Shown here in pieces: positions 1 to 8,563 of a DNA stretch of 64,000 nt (the stretch's first letter is position 1; each line of letters opens with the position of its first letter). The stretch is from Ruegeria conchae (lineage in GTDB: Bacteria > Pseudomonadota > Alphaproteobacteria > Rhodobacterales > Rhodobacteraceae). Made by a program: the position numbers and the translations under genes. The notes under the pieces were generated by a model. The model saw only the letters and a list, made by a program, of their open reading frames with translations, made no database searches and was not told the origin of the DNA. Where the stretch lies: NCBI RefSeq assembly GCF_000192475.1, contig NZ_AEYW01000013.1, forward strand, positions 1 to 64,000. Direction: 5' to 3'.

Positions 1-48
1 CCTGACAGCATAATACCCGACACAAAGACCTATTTGGGTATGATCTGA
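1..48 (+). CDS. possible 3' end of an unidentified gene (partial)
   Basis: The first forward frame is open from the window edge to a TGA at 46-48 and would encode a 15-residue tail ending TYLGMI. The other two forward frames stop almost at once. A strong hairpin with a T-run begins 5 bases after this stop, which is where a terminator for such a gene would sit. The protein cannot be identified from so short a tail. The hairpin could equally end an RNA gene lying outside the window. Confidence 0.3.
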   Translation, partial: PDSIIPDTKTYLGMI

Positions 49-52
49 TTAG

Positions 53-82
53 CCGGAGAGCCTGCGCGCTCTCCGGTTTTTT
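53..82 (+). terminator. rho-independent terminator
   Basis: A perfect 8-bp stem (CCGGAGAG / CTCTCCGG, 53-60 and 69-76) encloses an 8-base loop and is followed by six T residues at 77-82. It would end transcription arriving from the left edge and insulates the LytTR gene at 219. Confidence 0.85.
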
Positions 83-218
83 GTTCTCCAGGAATTATTA
101 ATAGGTATGGGGATTTGTTAACTTGACCCAGCGTTAACCCGTGATAAGCCTTCTAATCCAAGTGGTTGTGAGGTTAGACTACCTTCCGTTTGATGTTTTT
201 GGTGCAGGCTAAGAAGGT

Positions 219-968
219 GTGTTGCTTGGTATGAAGTCCAAACTAAGTCCGATCATCTCGTTTTGCAGTCTTCAACGTGTAGTGGCCGGCCTAGTTTTTG
301 TTCCATTGCTTGCCTATTCGTTCGCACCCTTTCGAGACATGACACTGTCATATTCACAGCGGTTGTTGTTCTGGACTGGTGTAATGCTACTGGCGCTGGT
401 TGCAACATGGGCTGCGGGGCAACTTGTGCGCACAAAACTGAGTTTATCGGGATCGTTGTTCCGGGATTTTGCTTTTGCTGCGTTGATCCTGTTGTTGTTT
501 GCCCCCTCTTTGTGGTTTCTGACGTGGATTCTGTTCTCATTGAATGGACGGATGGCTCCAGACTTGTTGAAGGTCGTCCCTTATGGGCTTCTGTTTGCAA
601 CGGGGCTATTACTTGTTCGTCAATGGGGCGATCCAGATGAAGCAGTGGAAGCACCTCGACCACGGCTCTACCATCGATTGCCAACTGGTTTCGAGGGGGA
701 GATCTACCGACTGACCGTGCGTGATCACAGCGTCGATGTCGTGACTTCAGAAGGGACATTTACCATCCGCTCGCGATTTACCGATGCGATAGCTGAGATG
801 GAGCCGGTTCCTGGGCATTGCACACATCGATCACATTGGGTGGTAGATTCCACAATTGTTGGGGTCAAGAAAGAGGCGGGGAAAACGTACCTGCGTTTAA
901 GGAACGGCGACCACGTACCTGTCAGCCGAAAATACAAGCAGCATCTTGTGGATGACGGGCTGTTATAA
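219..968 (+). CDS. membrane-anchored LytTR-domain DNA-binding protein
   Basis: Probable transcription regulator of 249 residues. The N-terminal half has about four hydrophobic helices (roughly residues 20-37, 49-67, 83-104 and 115-133). The C-terminal half (about 158-247) matches the LytTR fold: YRLTVRDHSVDVVTS at its start, then FTIRSRFTDAI, then a late HRSHWVV and VPVSRKYKQ. LytTR domains normally sit behind receiver domains (LytR, AgrA); here a membrane segment takes that place, so the protein may sense a membrane or periplasmic cue. No sensor kinase lies nearby. The start is uncertain: GTG at 219 or ATG at 231, with AAGAAGG at 211-217 as the possible ribosome site, better spaced for the ATG. 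It converges on pdeM with a 3-bp gap. Targets are unknown. Confidence 0.8.
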   Translation: MLLGMKSKLSPIISFCSLQRVVAGLVFVPLLAYSFAPFRDMTLSYSQRLLFWTGVMLLALVATWAAGQLVRTKLSLSGSLFRDFAFAALILLLFAPSLWFLTWILFSLNGRMAPDLLKVVPYGLLFATGLLLVRQWGDPDEAVEAPRPRLYHRLPTGFEGEIYRLTVRDHSVDVVTSEGTFTIRSRFTDAIAEMEPVPGHCTHRSHWVVDSTIVGVKKEAGKTYLRLRNGDHVPVSRKYKQHLVDDGLL

Positions 969-971
969 GGA

Positions 972-1634
972 TCATCGCGGCATTGGAATTTTCTGGGGCT
1001 GATTCCCCGTCAAGATTGCCCGGGCATCGGAGGCCATGATCCTTGTCAGTGTTTGGTCTGTGCTGCGCAACCCGCCGGTATAGGTCCCATAGGCGGGCAG
1101 GATTAGTCGGGCATGATCCAAAAGGAACGCAGGCCGAGAGATCGAGCGTCCCCGAATATTCAAACTTGCCTTGGGATGATAGTGGCCGGAAATCTCAGCC
1201 ATTGCATCTGGTTGGGTTATATGGCGAAAAGTGAGGCCGCTGCAAATCCATTCGGATAGATGCGTACCACCAATTTCAACCGGACCGGGGTCATGATTGC
1301 CTTCGATCCAGATCCAGTTCCGACCTGCTTGCAACGTTGCAATCCGAAGCCTGTCCTCAGTTGTCAATGCAGTTAACGCGTCCAAGTCGTCAAAGCTGTC
1401 TCCCAGACAAATTACTGACGTGGCCTTTGTATGTGACAAGTCACATTCCAGCCGTGTCAAAGTCTCGCGTGTATCATAAGGGGGGAGCGAAGAACCGCCC
1501 CTTCGAGCGATGCGTTCCGACTTGCCCAGATGCAGATCAGATACGCAAAGCAGGCGTTGATCGGGCCACCAAAGCGCCCCGGAACCTAGTGCGCGCAGTT
1601 GGTGACCCGCAAAGGAAAACTCGACATTGTTCAT
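972..1634 (-). CDS. pdeM: ligase-associated DNA damage response metallophosphoesterase
   Basis: Calcineurin-like metallophosphoesterase of the ligase-associated type, thought to act with a Lhr-type helicase, an exonuclease and an ATP-dependent DNA ligase in DNA repair. All metal-ligand blocks are visible: SDLHLGKS (Asp33, His35), CLGDSFDD (Asp79), GNHDPG (Asn113-His114) and GHYHPK (His151, His153). The listed start is the ATG at 1634, because the family usually begins with a short beta strand followed by the GALWWP segment, seen here at residues 19-24. An in-frame GTG at 1679 overlaps the stop of the upstream helicase gene by 4 bases (GTGA) and would add 15 residues. Translational coupling makes that alternative realistic. 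Confidence 0.88.
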   Translation of the reverse strand: MNNVEFSFAGHQLRALGSGALWWPDQRLLCVSDLHLGKSERIARRGGSSLPPYDTRETLTRLECDLSHTKATSVICLGDSFDDLDALTALTTEDRLRIATLQAGRNWIWIEGNHDPGPVEIGGTHLSEWICSGLTFRHITQPDAMAEISGHYHPKASLNIRGRSISRPAFLLDHARLILPAYGTYTGGLRSTDQTLTRIMASDARAILTGNQPQKIPMPR

Positions 1635-1675
1635 GGTCCGTTCTTTGCCTGTTTCGACGGACGGCGCAAGAGGAT

Positions 1676-4087
1676 TCACGGTGATTGTATGCCTGCAGCT
1701 TGCAGCAAGCGGGCACTCTCTTCGGCCAGAAGACGTTCTTCTGCCTCACCTTTGACTGGCACTTTTCCCATTTCCAGAAAGAGCGGCGCAGCCAATGGAG
1801 AAACGCGATCCAGCCGCAGAAGATCGATGCGGCCATTGATCCGCCCGACCATCGCTTCGATCCGACCGAAATCAACCAATCCGCGCATGGCTTCTTCGCG
1901 GGTGATCTGCATCAAAAGATGGTCGGGGTCGTATTTCAGCAGAGTGTCATACAAGATATCTGACGAAAACGTCGCCTGCCGCCCGCTTTTTCGCTGCCCG
2001 CCGGTATTGCGCTCGATTAGACCTGCGATTGTGGCCGAGGCGCGAAACGTCCGTTTCATCACGGCGTTGCCTGCCAACCACGTTTCCAGCCCTTCGCGCA
2101 GCGCATCAATTTGAAACAATGGGCGTGGATCGGTTACCGCATCCAGGCCCCAGATCAAGGTGGCATAGTCGGTAGCGACAAAGCCCAGTGGGGCAAGGCC
2201 GGTCTCTTCCATACGTTTGGTTAGTAACAAGCCCAGGGTCTGCTGCGCATTTCGGCCTGCAAAGCCATAGACACAGATATGTTCACGTCCATTGTCGGGG
2301 AAGCTTTCGATCAATAGTCGATCGCGCTGCGGTAGGCGCGAGACGTCGCGTTGCAACGCCAGCCAATCGGCGGTGTGGGCGGGCAAGTGTGCCCAGTCGC
2401 TTTGCGCGAACATACGCAGGATGCGGTCGCTAAGCTGCGTAGATGTGGCGAATTTTGTGCCAGAGAAGGTTGCGATTTTGGGTTTCTTGTCGGCACGGCG
2501 GCTGACCTCAACCACCATTTCACGCAGCCCTTCATAACGGACGATCTGACCGCCGATCAGAAATGTGTCACCGGGGGTGAGCGAGGCAGCAAACCCTTCT
2601 TCCACCTCGCCAAGTGGCTTGCCACCGCGATTTCGTTTCAACCGTACCTTCAGCGTGTCAGTGTCCTGAATTGTGCCCAGATTCATCCGGATACGCTGCG
2701 CTGCTCGTGGATCACGCAATTGCCAGCGCCCATCTGATCGCTGCTGCAACCGCTGCCAGCGGTCATAGGCGCGCAGGGCGTACCCGCCGGTGGCGCAGAA
2801 ATCCAGGCAGGCATGAAATTCGGATCGGTGGAGGTCGGCATAGGGCCCCGCCGAAGTCAGCGCGGTGTAGAGCACATCGGCCTCGAACGGTCCCGCTGCA
2901 GCGGCGATCAGGATATGCTGGCAGAGCACATCCCGAGGGCCCGCACCACGAGGATCACCATCGAGGTCATGTTCCTGCACCGCCTGCAGAGCAGCCACAC
3001 ATTCGACCACTTCAAACCGGTTGGCAGGGACCAGCAACGCCTTCGATGGGGCATTATAACGATGGTTTGCCCGTCCGATCCGCTGCACCAGCCGTTTGAC
3101 GTTCTTTGGCGCGCCAATTTGGATCACCAGATCCACATCCCCCCAATCGATTCCCAGATCGAGGCTGCCCGTGCAGACGATGGCCCGCAGATCACCGCAT
3201 ACCATTGCGGCCTCAACCCTTTCGCGTTGCTGCCGGTCCAGACTGCCGTGATGGATACCGATTGGCAGACTTTCATCATTTGCCAGCCAGAGATTATGAA
3301 AGAATATTTCGGCCTGAGCGCGCGTGTTGTGGAAGATCAGTGTTGTTCTATGCTGCCGAACCTGCTCCAGCACCGCCGGAATGGCATAGGCGGCGCCTCC
3401 ACCAGACCAGGGGGGCATTTCTTTGGTTTCAAGCATCGCGATATCGGGATCTGGGCCGGGATCGGCCTGAATTATTCTGCAAGGATCAGGATGCCGGGCC
3501 AGAAACTGCGCAATGCCTTCTGGGTCTTCCACAGTCGCAGACAGGCCGACACGGCGCAAATCGGGGCAGAGCGCTTGCAACTGTGCCAGTGCAAGCATCA
3601 ATTGATCGCCCCGTTTGCTTTCCGCCAAAGCGTGAATCTCATCAACGATGATGCGCTGGACTCCCGCAAACATACGCGGCGCGTCTTCGTAGGAGGTGAG
3701 TAACGCCAAGCTTTCTGGTGTGGTCAGTAGGATATGTGGAGGATCAACACGCTGGCGTTTCTTTTGCGTGGCCGACGTATCGCCAGTGCGGTCTTCGATC
3801 CGTATAGGCAAGCCGATCTCTTCCACCGGGGCACGCAGATTGCGACGGATATCAGCGGCCAGCGCCTTGAGTGGTGAGACATAGATCGTATGCAGCCCAT
3901 CATGCGCGCCGTCGGCCAGTTCGGACAGGGACGGCAAGAAACCGGCCATCGTCTTGCCCCCGCCTGTCGGGGCAATCAAAAGCGTCGCCGGCTCCTGTGC
4001 CTGGTCGAACATGTCTTGTTGATGCGGGTGGATCGACCAGCCTTTGGCTGCAAACCAATCGCTAATCCGGGCGGGAATCTGCGTCAT
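1676..4087 (-). CDS. ligase-associated DNA damage response DEXH-box helicase (Lhr-like)
   Basis: Superfamily 2 helicase of 803 residues, the usual length for the ligase-associated Lhr-like group. Motif I is PTGGGKT (residues 40-46); further on are the Walker B box VDEIH, motif III GLSAT, and the C-terminal helicase segment with VQRIGRANHR. The remaining ~350 residues form the winged-helix and core extension of Lhr proteins. It probably unwinds DNA or RNA:DNA while translocating 3' to 5' during repair, inferred from mycobacterial Lhr. It lies directly upstream of pdeM with a 4-base overlap. The ligase and exonuclease usually linked to this pair are not next to it here; the following gene upstream is an unrelated ATPase. 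Confidence 0.9.
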   Translation of the reverse strand: MTQIPARISDWFAAKGWSIHPHQQDMFDQAQEPATLLIAPTGGGKTMAGFLPSLSELADGAHDGLHTIYVSPLKALAADIRRNLRAPVEEIGLPIRIEDRTGDTSATQKKRQRVDPPHILLTTPESLALLTSYEDAPRMFAGVQRIIVDEIHALAESKRGDQLMLALAQLQALCPDLRRVGLSATVEDPEGIAQFLARHPDPCRIIQADPGPDPDIAMLETKEMPPWSGGGAAYAIPAVLEQVRQHRTTLIFHNTRAQAEIFFHNLWLANDESLPIGIHHGSLDRQQRERVEAAMVCGDLRAIVCTGSLDLGIDWGDVDLVIQIGAPKNVKRLVQRIGRANHRYNAPSKALLVPANRFEVVECVAALQAVQEHDLDGDPRGAGPRDVLCQHILIAAAAGPFEADVLYTALTSAGPYADLHRSEFHACLDFCATGGYALRAYDRWQRLQQRSDGRWQLRDPRAAQRIRMNLGTIQDTDTLKVRLKRNRGGKPLGEVEEGFAASLTPGDTFLIGGQIVRYEGLREMVVEVSRRADKKPKIATFSGTKFATSTQLSDRILRMFAQSDWAHLPAHTADWLALQRDVSRLPQRDRLLIESFPDNGREHICVYGFAGRNAQQTLGLLLTKRMEETGLAPLGFVATDYATLIWGLDAVTDPRPLFQIDALREGLETWLAGNAVMKRTFRASATIAGLIERNTGGQRKSGRQATFSSDILYDTLLKYDPDHLLMQITREEAMRGLVDFGRIEAMVGRINGRIDLLRLDRVSPLAAPLFLEMGKVPVKGEAEERLLAEESARLLQAAGIQSP

Positions 4088-4126
4088 GGCCGCAGATTAA
4101 CCGCCCGGGTTCAGAAGGACAGGGGG

Positions 4127-5434
4127 TTAGTGAACGATCTTTTCTTCCTTGACGAACATGTTCGCCCAGGCACGGTCGATCAAATCGGGGCTCATCTGAT
4201 AGGGGATGCCTTCGAATTCGCAGATCGAGATCATCTGATCGATCAGGAAGATCGGTTGATAATTCGCGTAGATGTTCTGGATCGTCGGGTATTTGACCTT
4301 CAGCAAATGTACCAGAGCGGCTTCGTCCAGAGGCATCCCGCGTTTGCGGGCGACCATCGCAAAGATCTTGAGGAAGTTCTCTTGGTTCGGACCATCAATC
4401 TTGATCTTGAAGAAGATCCGGCGCAGAGCGGCTTGGTCAAAGATTTCATTCGGATGGAAGTTGGTTGAAAAGATGACCAGAGTATCGAAGGGTACTTCGA
4501 ACTTCTCACCAGATTGCAGGCCGAGGATATCCTTGCTTTCTTCCAGCGGAACGATCCAGCGGTTGATCAGGGCCTGAGGGGGTTCGGCCTGACGCCCAAG
4601 GTCGTCCACGATGAAAATGCCTCCGGTCGATTTCAATTGCAGCGGTGCCTGATAGGTCCGGGCAGTGGGGTTGTAAACGAGGTCCAACATGCTCAGCGAC
4701 AGTTCACCGCCGGTAACCACGGTCGGGCGCTCGCATTGCACATAACGCGTATCGAACCGTTTCCGGCGGCGCAAACTGTTGGGATCGTCCTCTTCCTGTT
4801 CAATCGCGGTGTGAACAATCGGATCGTATACGGTGATCACCTGCCCCGAATATTCGATGGCGCGCGGGACATAGACATTGTCACCCAGCGCGTCCCGAAT
4901 TCCGTTCGAGATTGAGGACTTACCATTGCCCGGAGGGCCATACATCAGGATCGAGCGACCGGCGCTGACAGCAGGGCCCAAGTGATCCAGCAGGCTGTCG
5001 GGTAGAACCAGATGACCCATAGCACCAGTCAATTGATCACGGGTGACCTGAATGTTGCGGATCGACTGACGCTTGACCTGTTCGCGATAGACGTCCAGTG
5101 GCACCGGCATCGCGCCAAAATACTCCGATTGGCTAAGCGCGTCTAAGGCACGGGCCTTTCCTGCATCGGTTAACTGATACCCCATCTCGTTGCCCGAGTT
5201 GGCGTTCAGTGTGCCTGTCGCCTCCATCAGTTTCTGTTCCCGTGCGATATCGATCAGTTCCTGCGTCACCGAGCCGGGCAGGCATACCGCCGCGGCAACC
5301 TCGCTTACCGTATCCACGTTCTTGCGAAAGATCGTTTTCAGCAGAATGTCACGCATCATCACCAGCGGAAGCTGCATTTCAGCCAACCCCTTAGGGGCAG
5401 GGGGGGCCATAACGGAGGACGTCTGCATGTTCAT
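4127..5434 (-). CDS. AAA-type ATPase with N-terminal winged-helix-like region, tad-linked
   Basis: Cytoplasmic ATPase of about 435 residues and unknown role. The first ~100 residues resemble a winged-helix module (LLKTIFRKNVDTVSEVAAAV, then a YQLTDAGKARA wing-like segment). An AAA core follows, with a Walker A loop MYGPPGNGKSS, a Walker B-like GGIFIVDDLGRQ, sensor-like VIFSTN and an arginine-rich ALRRIFFKI. No membrane segment is visible. It follows the prepilin peptidase gene on the same strand after 116 bp, which suggests a link with pilus assembly or its control, but that is inference from position. The start is set at ATG 5434 (MNMQTSS); an upstream GTG at 5461 would add nine residues. 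Confidence 0.75.
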   Translation of the reverse strand: MNMQTSSVMAPPAPKGLAEMQLPLVMMRDILLKTIFRKNVDTVSEVAAAVCLPGSVTQELIDIAREQKLMEATGTLNANSGNEMGYQLTDAGKARALDALSQSEYFGAMPVPLDVYREQVKRQSIRNIQVTRDQLTGAMGHLVLPDSLLDHLGPAVSAGRSILMYGPPGNGKSSISNGIRDALGDNVYVPRAIEYSGQVITVYDPIVHTAIEQEEDDPNSLRRRKRFDTRYVQCERPTVVTGGELSLSMLDLVYNPTARTYQAPLQLKSTGGIFIVDDLGRQAEPPQALINRWIVPLEESKDILGLQSGEKFEVPFDTLVIFSTNFHPNEIFDQAALRRIFFKIKIDGPNQENFLKIFAMVARKRGMPLDEAALVHLLKVKYPTIQNIYANYQPIFLIDQMISICEFEGIPYQMSPDLIDRAWANMFVKEEKIVH

Positions 5435-5550
5435 AAGCGGGACTCGTCTGTCAATTATCACACCAAAGGCCCCATGCAGGGCCGTTTAGGGAAAATTTGA
5501 CGCGTCTTTGTGGCAGGACCAAGGCGCGGGCAAGGCGCGGTCATGATTGT

Positions 5551-6096
5551 TCACGAACCGTGGATTATGCCCAAAATCAGGTAAGCCACGAGGCTACCTG
5601 CAAGCGTCAGACCCATTGGAAACTGTTTACCGCGATCCCAACTGTCCCAATGCGGAGCGATCTGGCGCAGTCGGGTGTGTTTCGCTAACCGGTGGGAGCA
5701 AAAAGCCCCAAGCAGCGTGGCAGACAGAATTATGAAAACCCACATGAAATCACTGGCCCAGATAAAAGCAGCGGCGGCAGCGCAGAATTTGGCGTCGCCA
5801 GCTCCCATAATTCCAGCCGCATTCAATATGATGCCGACGATCAGTACAACGACTATGTGAAGCAGCTGCCAGGCGTATAGAGGCAGCTTAACAGTGACCG
5901 GACCAAACGTGCCGGGTAGCCATTCGCCCGACCACGGTGGCAAAACGAAAAGGCCGACAACGAGATAAACCACCAACAGTGCCATGACCGCATGGTTTTT
6001 GATCCGCATCTCACGCATATCGGTGAAGGCAACGTAGAAACAGATCGGCAGGACAAATGGTAAGAACCACGCCGCCGCTGCCGCTGGTATGTGCAT
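5551..6096 (-). CDS. cpaA: type IVb prepilin leader peptidase (CpaA/TadV type)
   Basis: Inner-membrane aspartyl protease that should remove the leader from Flp prepilins. At 181 residues it is the short form, lacking the N-methylase half found in PilD. The two catalytic aspartates are visible: Asp26 in the FTDMREMRIKN block and Asp101 in MGAGDAKF. Five to six hydrophobic helices span the rest. It lies 3 bp after the upstream TPR lipoprotein gene, so it is probably co-transcribed with the tad genes. Its substrates are most likely the two pilins at the far end of this locus, which show a clear glycine cleavage site. Confidence 0.9.
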   Translation of the reverse strand: MHIPAAAAAWFLPFVLPICFYVAFTDMREMRIKNHAVMALLVVYLVVGLFVLPPWSGEWLPGTFGPVTVKLPLYAWQLLHIVVVLIVGIILNAAGIMGAGDAKFCAAAAAFIWASDFMWVFIILSATLLGAFCSHRLAKHTRLRQIAPHWDSWDRGKQFPMGLTLAGSLVAYLILGIIHGS

Positions 6097-6099
6097 GGA

Positions 6100-6951
6100 T
6101 TAGGCGTCCTCGAGTGCCCGAAGCGAGCGAACGGCTTCGTCATAATGCTGGGGATGCGTGGCGATTGCCTCGCGATACAGGTTCTTGGCAAGGTTTACAT
6201 CGCCTTGTTTAACTGCCGAAATAGCCATCGTATTCAGCAACATCGCCCGTTCGGTCTGTGACATCGGGACAACCGGAACGCTGTAATTGCCTTGTGCACT
6301 GCGCGCCAGAACCAGATTGTTCTTCGCGGTAAATAGCGCGTTGTCCTGTTGAATGGCTTCGGTGAACAGACGTTCAGCTTCGGCATATTGCCCGCGTGCC
6401 ATTTTGGAGTAGCCCCAGTTATTCATGACACCCGCCGGTCGCGTAGTCAGGCCAACGGCGGTTTCATAATAATGGTCTGAGCGTTTCCAGTCTTTTCTGG
6501 AGTCTGCCACCAGCGCCTCAAGCCGATAGCGCTTGAACGTCTCATAGGTGGGCGGGATTTTATCGAGAGTTGCCTTTGCACCATCCCAATTTCCGCTACG
6601 CACTAGCGCATCTGCATATTCAACCCGGTCGGCGTTGTTTGCACCTTTCATCCCGAGCACACGTTTCCATGCCGCTGAAGCCTCGGTGCTGCGCTTGGCG
6701 CGGGTCAGGGTAATCGCAAGACCACGCTGAAGATCGATCCGGTCCGGGTTCTTGGCGGCCGCACCCTGAAAATAAGTGACGGCTTCATTTGGATCAGCTG
6801 CATTCAGCATCACGTCATTCAGGTTGGTCTCGTCAATAACGTTTACTTCCTGAAATGTACGTTCGACTTTTTCTTCTTCGGTTTCTTTTGCGCAAGCGGT
6901 CAAAACCAGCCCGCACGCAAGCATCGTCGGAATCAAAAAGGGATGGCGCAT
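6100..6951 (-). CDS. tadD: TPR lipoprotein, TadD-like
   Basis: Secreted TPR protein of 283 residues. The N-terminus is a lipoprotein signal with lipobox LTAC (Cys20). At least three tetratricopeptide-like helical pairs follow, clearest in NNWGYSKMARGQYAEAERLF and in the last repeat VKQGDVNLAKNLYREAI. TadD lipoproteins act in tad pilus assembly, probably helping the secretin assemble at the outer membrane. The ribosome site AAAGGA lies just before the ATG. It is the second of two consecutive TPR genes here, 11 bp after the other. Confidence 0.85.
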   Translation of the reverse strand: MRHPFLIPTMLACGLVLTACAKETEEEKVERTFQEVNVIDETNLNDVMLNAADPNEAVTYFQGAAAKNPDRIDLQRGLAITLTRAKRSTEASAAWKRVLGMKGANNADRVEYADALVRSGNWDGAKATLDKIPPTYETFKRYRLEALVADSRKDWKRSDHYYETAVGLTTRPAGVMNNWGYSKMARGQYAEAERLFTEAIQQDNALFTAKNNLVLARSAQGNYSVPVVPMSQTERAMLLNTMAISAVKQGDVNLAKNLYREAIATHPQHYDEAVRSLRALEDA

Positions 6952-6962
6952 TTTTGCGTCCT

Positions 6963-7535
6963 TTACTGCTCTGCCTCTATTGCTGGGTTTTTGCGCAGAA
7001 CGAATTGCCCGTCGCCGCGCTGCTCCAGCTCAAATTCTTGTTCTTGTGGGGTATTATTAGCAGGATTTTCCATTTTTGCGAGTGCTAACCGCAAATTGTC
7101 ACGGATTGCGTCACTTTCGCCATTGTCTAACGCAAAAGCACGGCGGAAAACCTGTGCTGCTTCGGCGTATTCGCCCGTCTCCATCAGGAATACGCCAAGA
7201 TTATTCCAGGCGACCGGCCAATCGGGATCATCCTCCACTGCTCGGCGTAGCAGGGGTTCGGCTTGTCCGATCCGGCGTAAGCCCAAATTGGCGGTGCCGA
7301 GCGAAGTCAGGATCTCGGGTGTCATTCCCTCTGTCAGCGCCGCCCGGGTGAAGGATTCCATCGCAAGCTCGTATTCGCCTGCCGCCATCAGGCGATTGCC
7401 GATAGCGATTTCATCCACAGCCGGGCCATCGGGGTCAATTCCAGGCGCAAATGGATCATCCGGAGAACGCGTATCAGTGCAAGAGGCCACCATGGCAATA
7501 ACCATGGCGGCCCTAAAGAGATGACGCAGGTGCAA
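6963..7535 (-). CDS. second TPR protein of the tad locus, probable lipoprotein
   Basis: A second TadD-like protein, about 190 residues. After a probable lipoprotein signal (AAMVIAMVASC, lipobox VASC) come two or three TPR units, best seen in AWNNLGVFLMETGEYAEAAQ. The start is uncertain: the reading frame stays open back to 7622, overlapping the end of tadC by 47 bp. I list the TTG at 7535, which gives a compact signal peptide (MHLRHLFRAAMV) but has no clear ribosome site. A TTG at 7589 with AAAGG about ten bases upstream is the main alternative. Two successive TPR genes suggest duplication or division of labour in outer-membrane assembly. Confidence 0.75.
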   Translation of the reverse strand: MHLRHLFRAAMVIAMVASCTDTRSPDDPFAPGIDPDGPAVDEIAIGNRLMAAGEYELAMESFTRAALTEGMTPEILTSLGTANLGLRRIGQAEPLLRRAVEDDPDWPVAWNNLGVFLMETGEYAEAAQVFRRAFALDNGESDAIRDNLRLALAKMENPANNTPQEQEFELEQRGDGQFVLRKNPAIEAEQ

Positions 7536-7575
7536 ACCGAAAGGCTTGAGAACCTTATCACGCAGAAGGTGAGCG

Positions 7576-8553
7576 TTATTGGCTTCCAAACTCCATGATA
7601 CCTTTTGCCGAAGGGCCAACAAGAATGACCAGAAGGGGGGGGACGGTCAACATCATTGTGGCGAGTGTCATTTTGGTTGGCAACTTGTTCGCGGCTTCTT
7701 CGGCGCGCATAACGCGCTTGTCGCGCATTTCGTCGGCGTAAACCCGCAGAGCTTCCGCGATCGATGTACCAAAGGTGGCTGACTGGATCATAACAGTCAC
7801 AAATGCGCTAACGTCCTGAACTCCGCAACGAGTGGCAAAATCGCGCAGGACCGTATCCTTTTCTTTACCAGCCTTCATTTCATAGGCGACGACTTCAAAT
7901 TCAAGCGCAATGTCGGGATAGGAGGCTTTCATTTCCGCTGCGACCCGAACGATGGCCTGATCAAGCGATTGGCCGGCTTCGACGCAAACAAGCATCAGGT
8001 CAAGCGTGTCCGGGAAACCGTTGACGATGGCCTCCTTCCGTTCCTCTACGCGTCGTGTGATCCAGTACTTGGGTATGAAGTATCCGACCAGTCCAGGCCC
8101 CAAAACGCGAATTAGGAGTTGAGTAGAGTCAAACTCCTGATCACCTGCGAAAACCGTGACCAGTGAGATACCGATCAGAATTCCGACAATCCCCAACGCA
8201 AACTGCGAAAAATGATAGAATCGGACGGCATCTTTTGACTGATAGCCCGCTTGGCGCAGCTTGAGCTGAACGGCCGAATACTCTTCCTCGTCCTTGGGTT
8301 CGAGGAAATTGGCAAATTTTTCAAGCTGCTCGTTGCGGCTGGCGTTTCTCAGGCGTTCTTTCTTTTCTTTCTTACTTTTCTTAGGCGCCGCGTTTGAACG
8401 TTGTAGCTTCTTAAGTGGATCCTCAGGCTGATTCAGCATCAAAGGGACGGTGATCAGGATCATAAACAAACCCAGAATACCAACGACAATCAGCGGGCCA
8501 AATTCGCCTAAATGAGTTTTCAGCAGCTCATTGATCTGGCTCAGAATTTCCAT
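7576..8553 (-). CDS. tadC: tad pilus inner-membrane platform protein TadC
   Basis: Inner-membrane platform protein of the tad apparatus, 325 residues, with the T2SSF fold. It has an N-terminal membrane helix, a cytoplasmic region with a basic, lysine-rich stretch (KKSKKEKKERLRN), two central helices near FSQFALGIVGILIGI, and a conserved T2SSF domain including PDTLDLMLVCVEAGQS and AEEAANKLPTKM, then a C-terminal helix. It pairs with TadB to anchor the CpaF motor. The GAGG site precedes ATG 8553 closely, and the gap to tadB is 10 bp. Confidence 0.93.
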   Translation of the reverse strand: MEILSQINELLKTHLGEFGPLIVVGILGLFMILITVPLMLNQPEDPLKKLQRSNAAPKKSKKEKKERLRNASRNEQLEKFANFLEPKDEEEYSAVQLKLRQAGYQSKDAVRFYHFSQFALGIVGILIGISLVTVFAGDQEFDSTQLLIRVLGPGLVGYFIPKYWITRRVEERKEAIVNGFPDTLDLMLVCVEAGQSLDQAIVRVAAEMKASYPDIALEFEVVAYEMKAGKEKDTVLRDFATRCGVQDVSAFVTVMIQSATFGTSIAEALRVYADEMRDKRVMRAEEAANKLPTKMTLATMMLTVPPLLVILVGPSAKGIMEFGSQ

Positions 8554-8563
8554 GGCGGCACCT

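Noticed and set aside
118-136. Two GTTAAC-type half sites upstream of the LytTR gene, possible CtrA box
   Set aside because: The spacing between TTAA cores is about 12 bases, not the 7 of a CtrA site.
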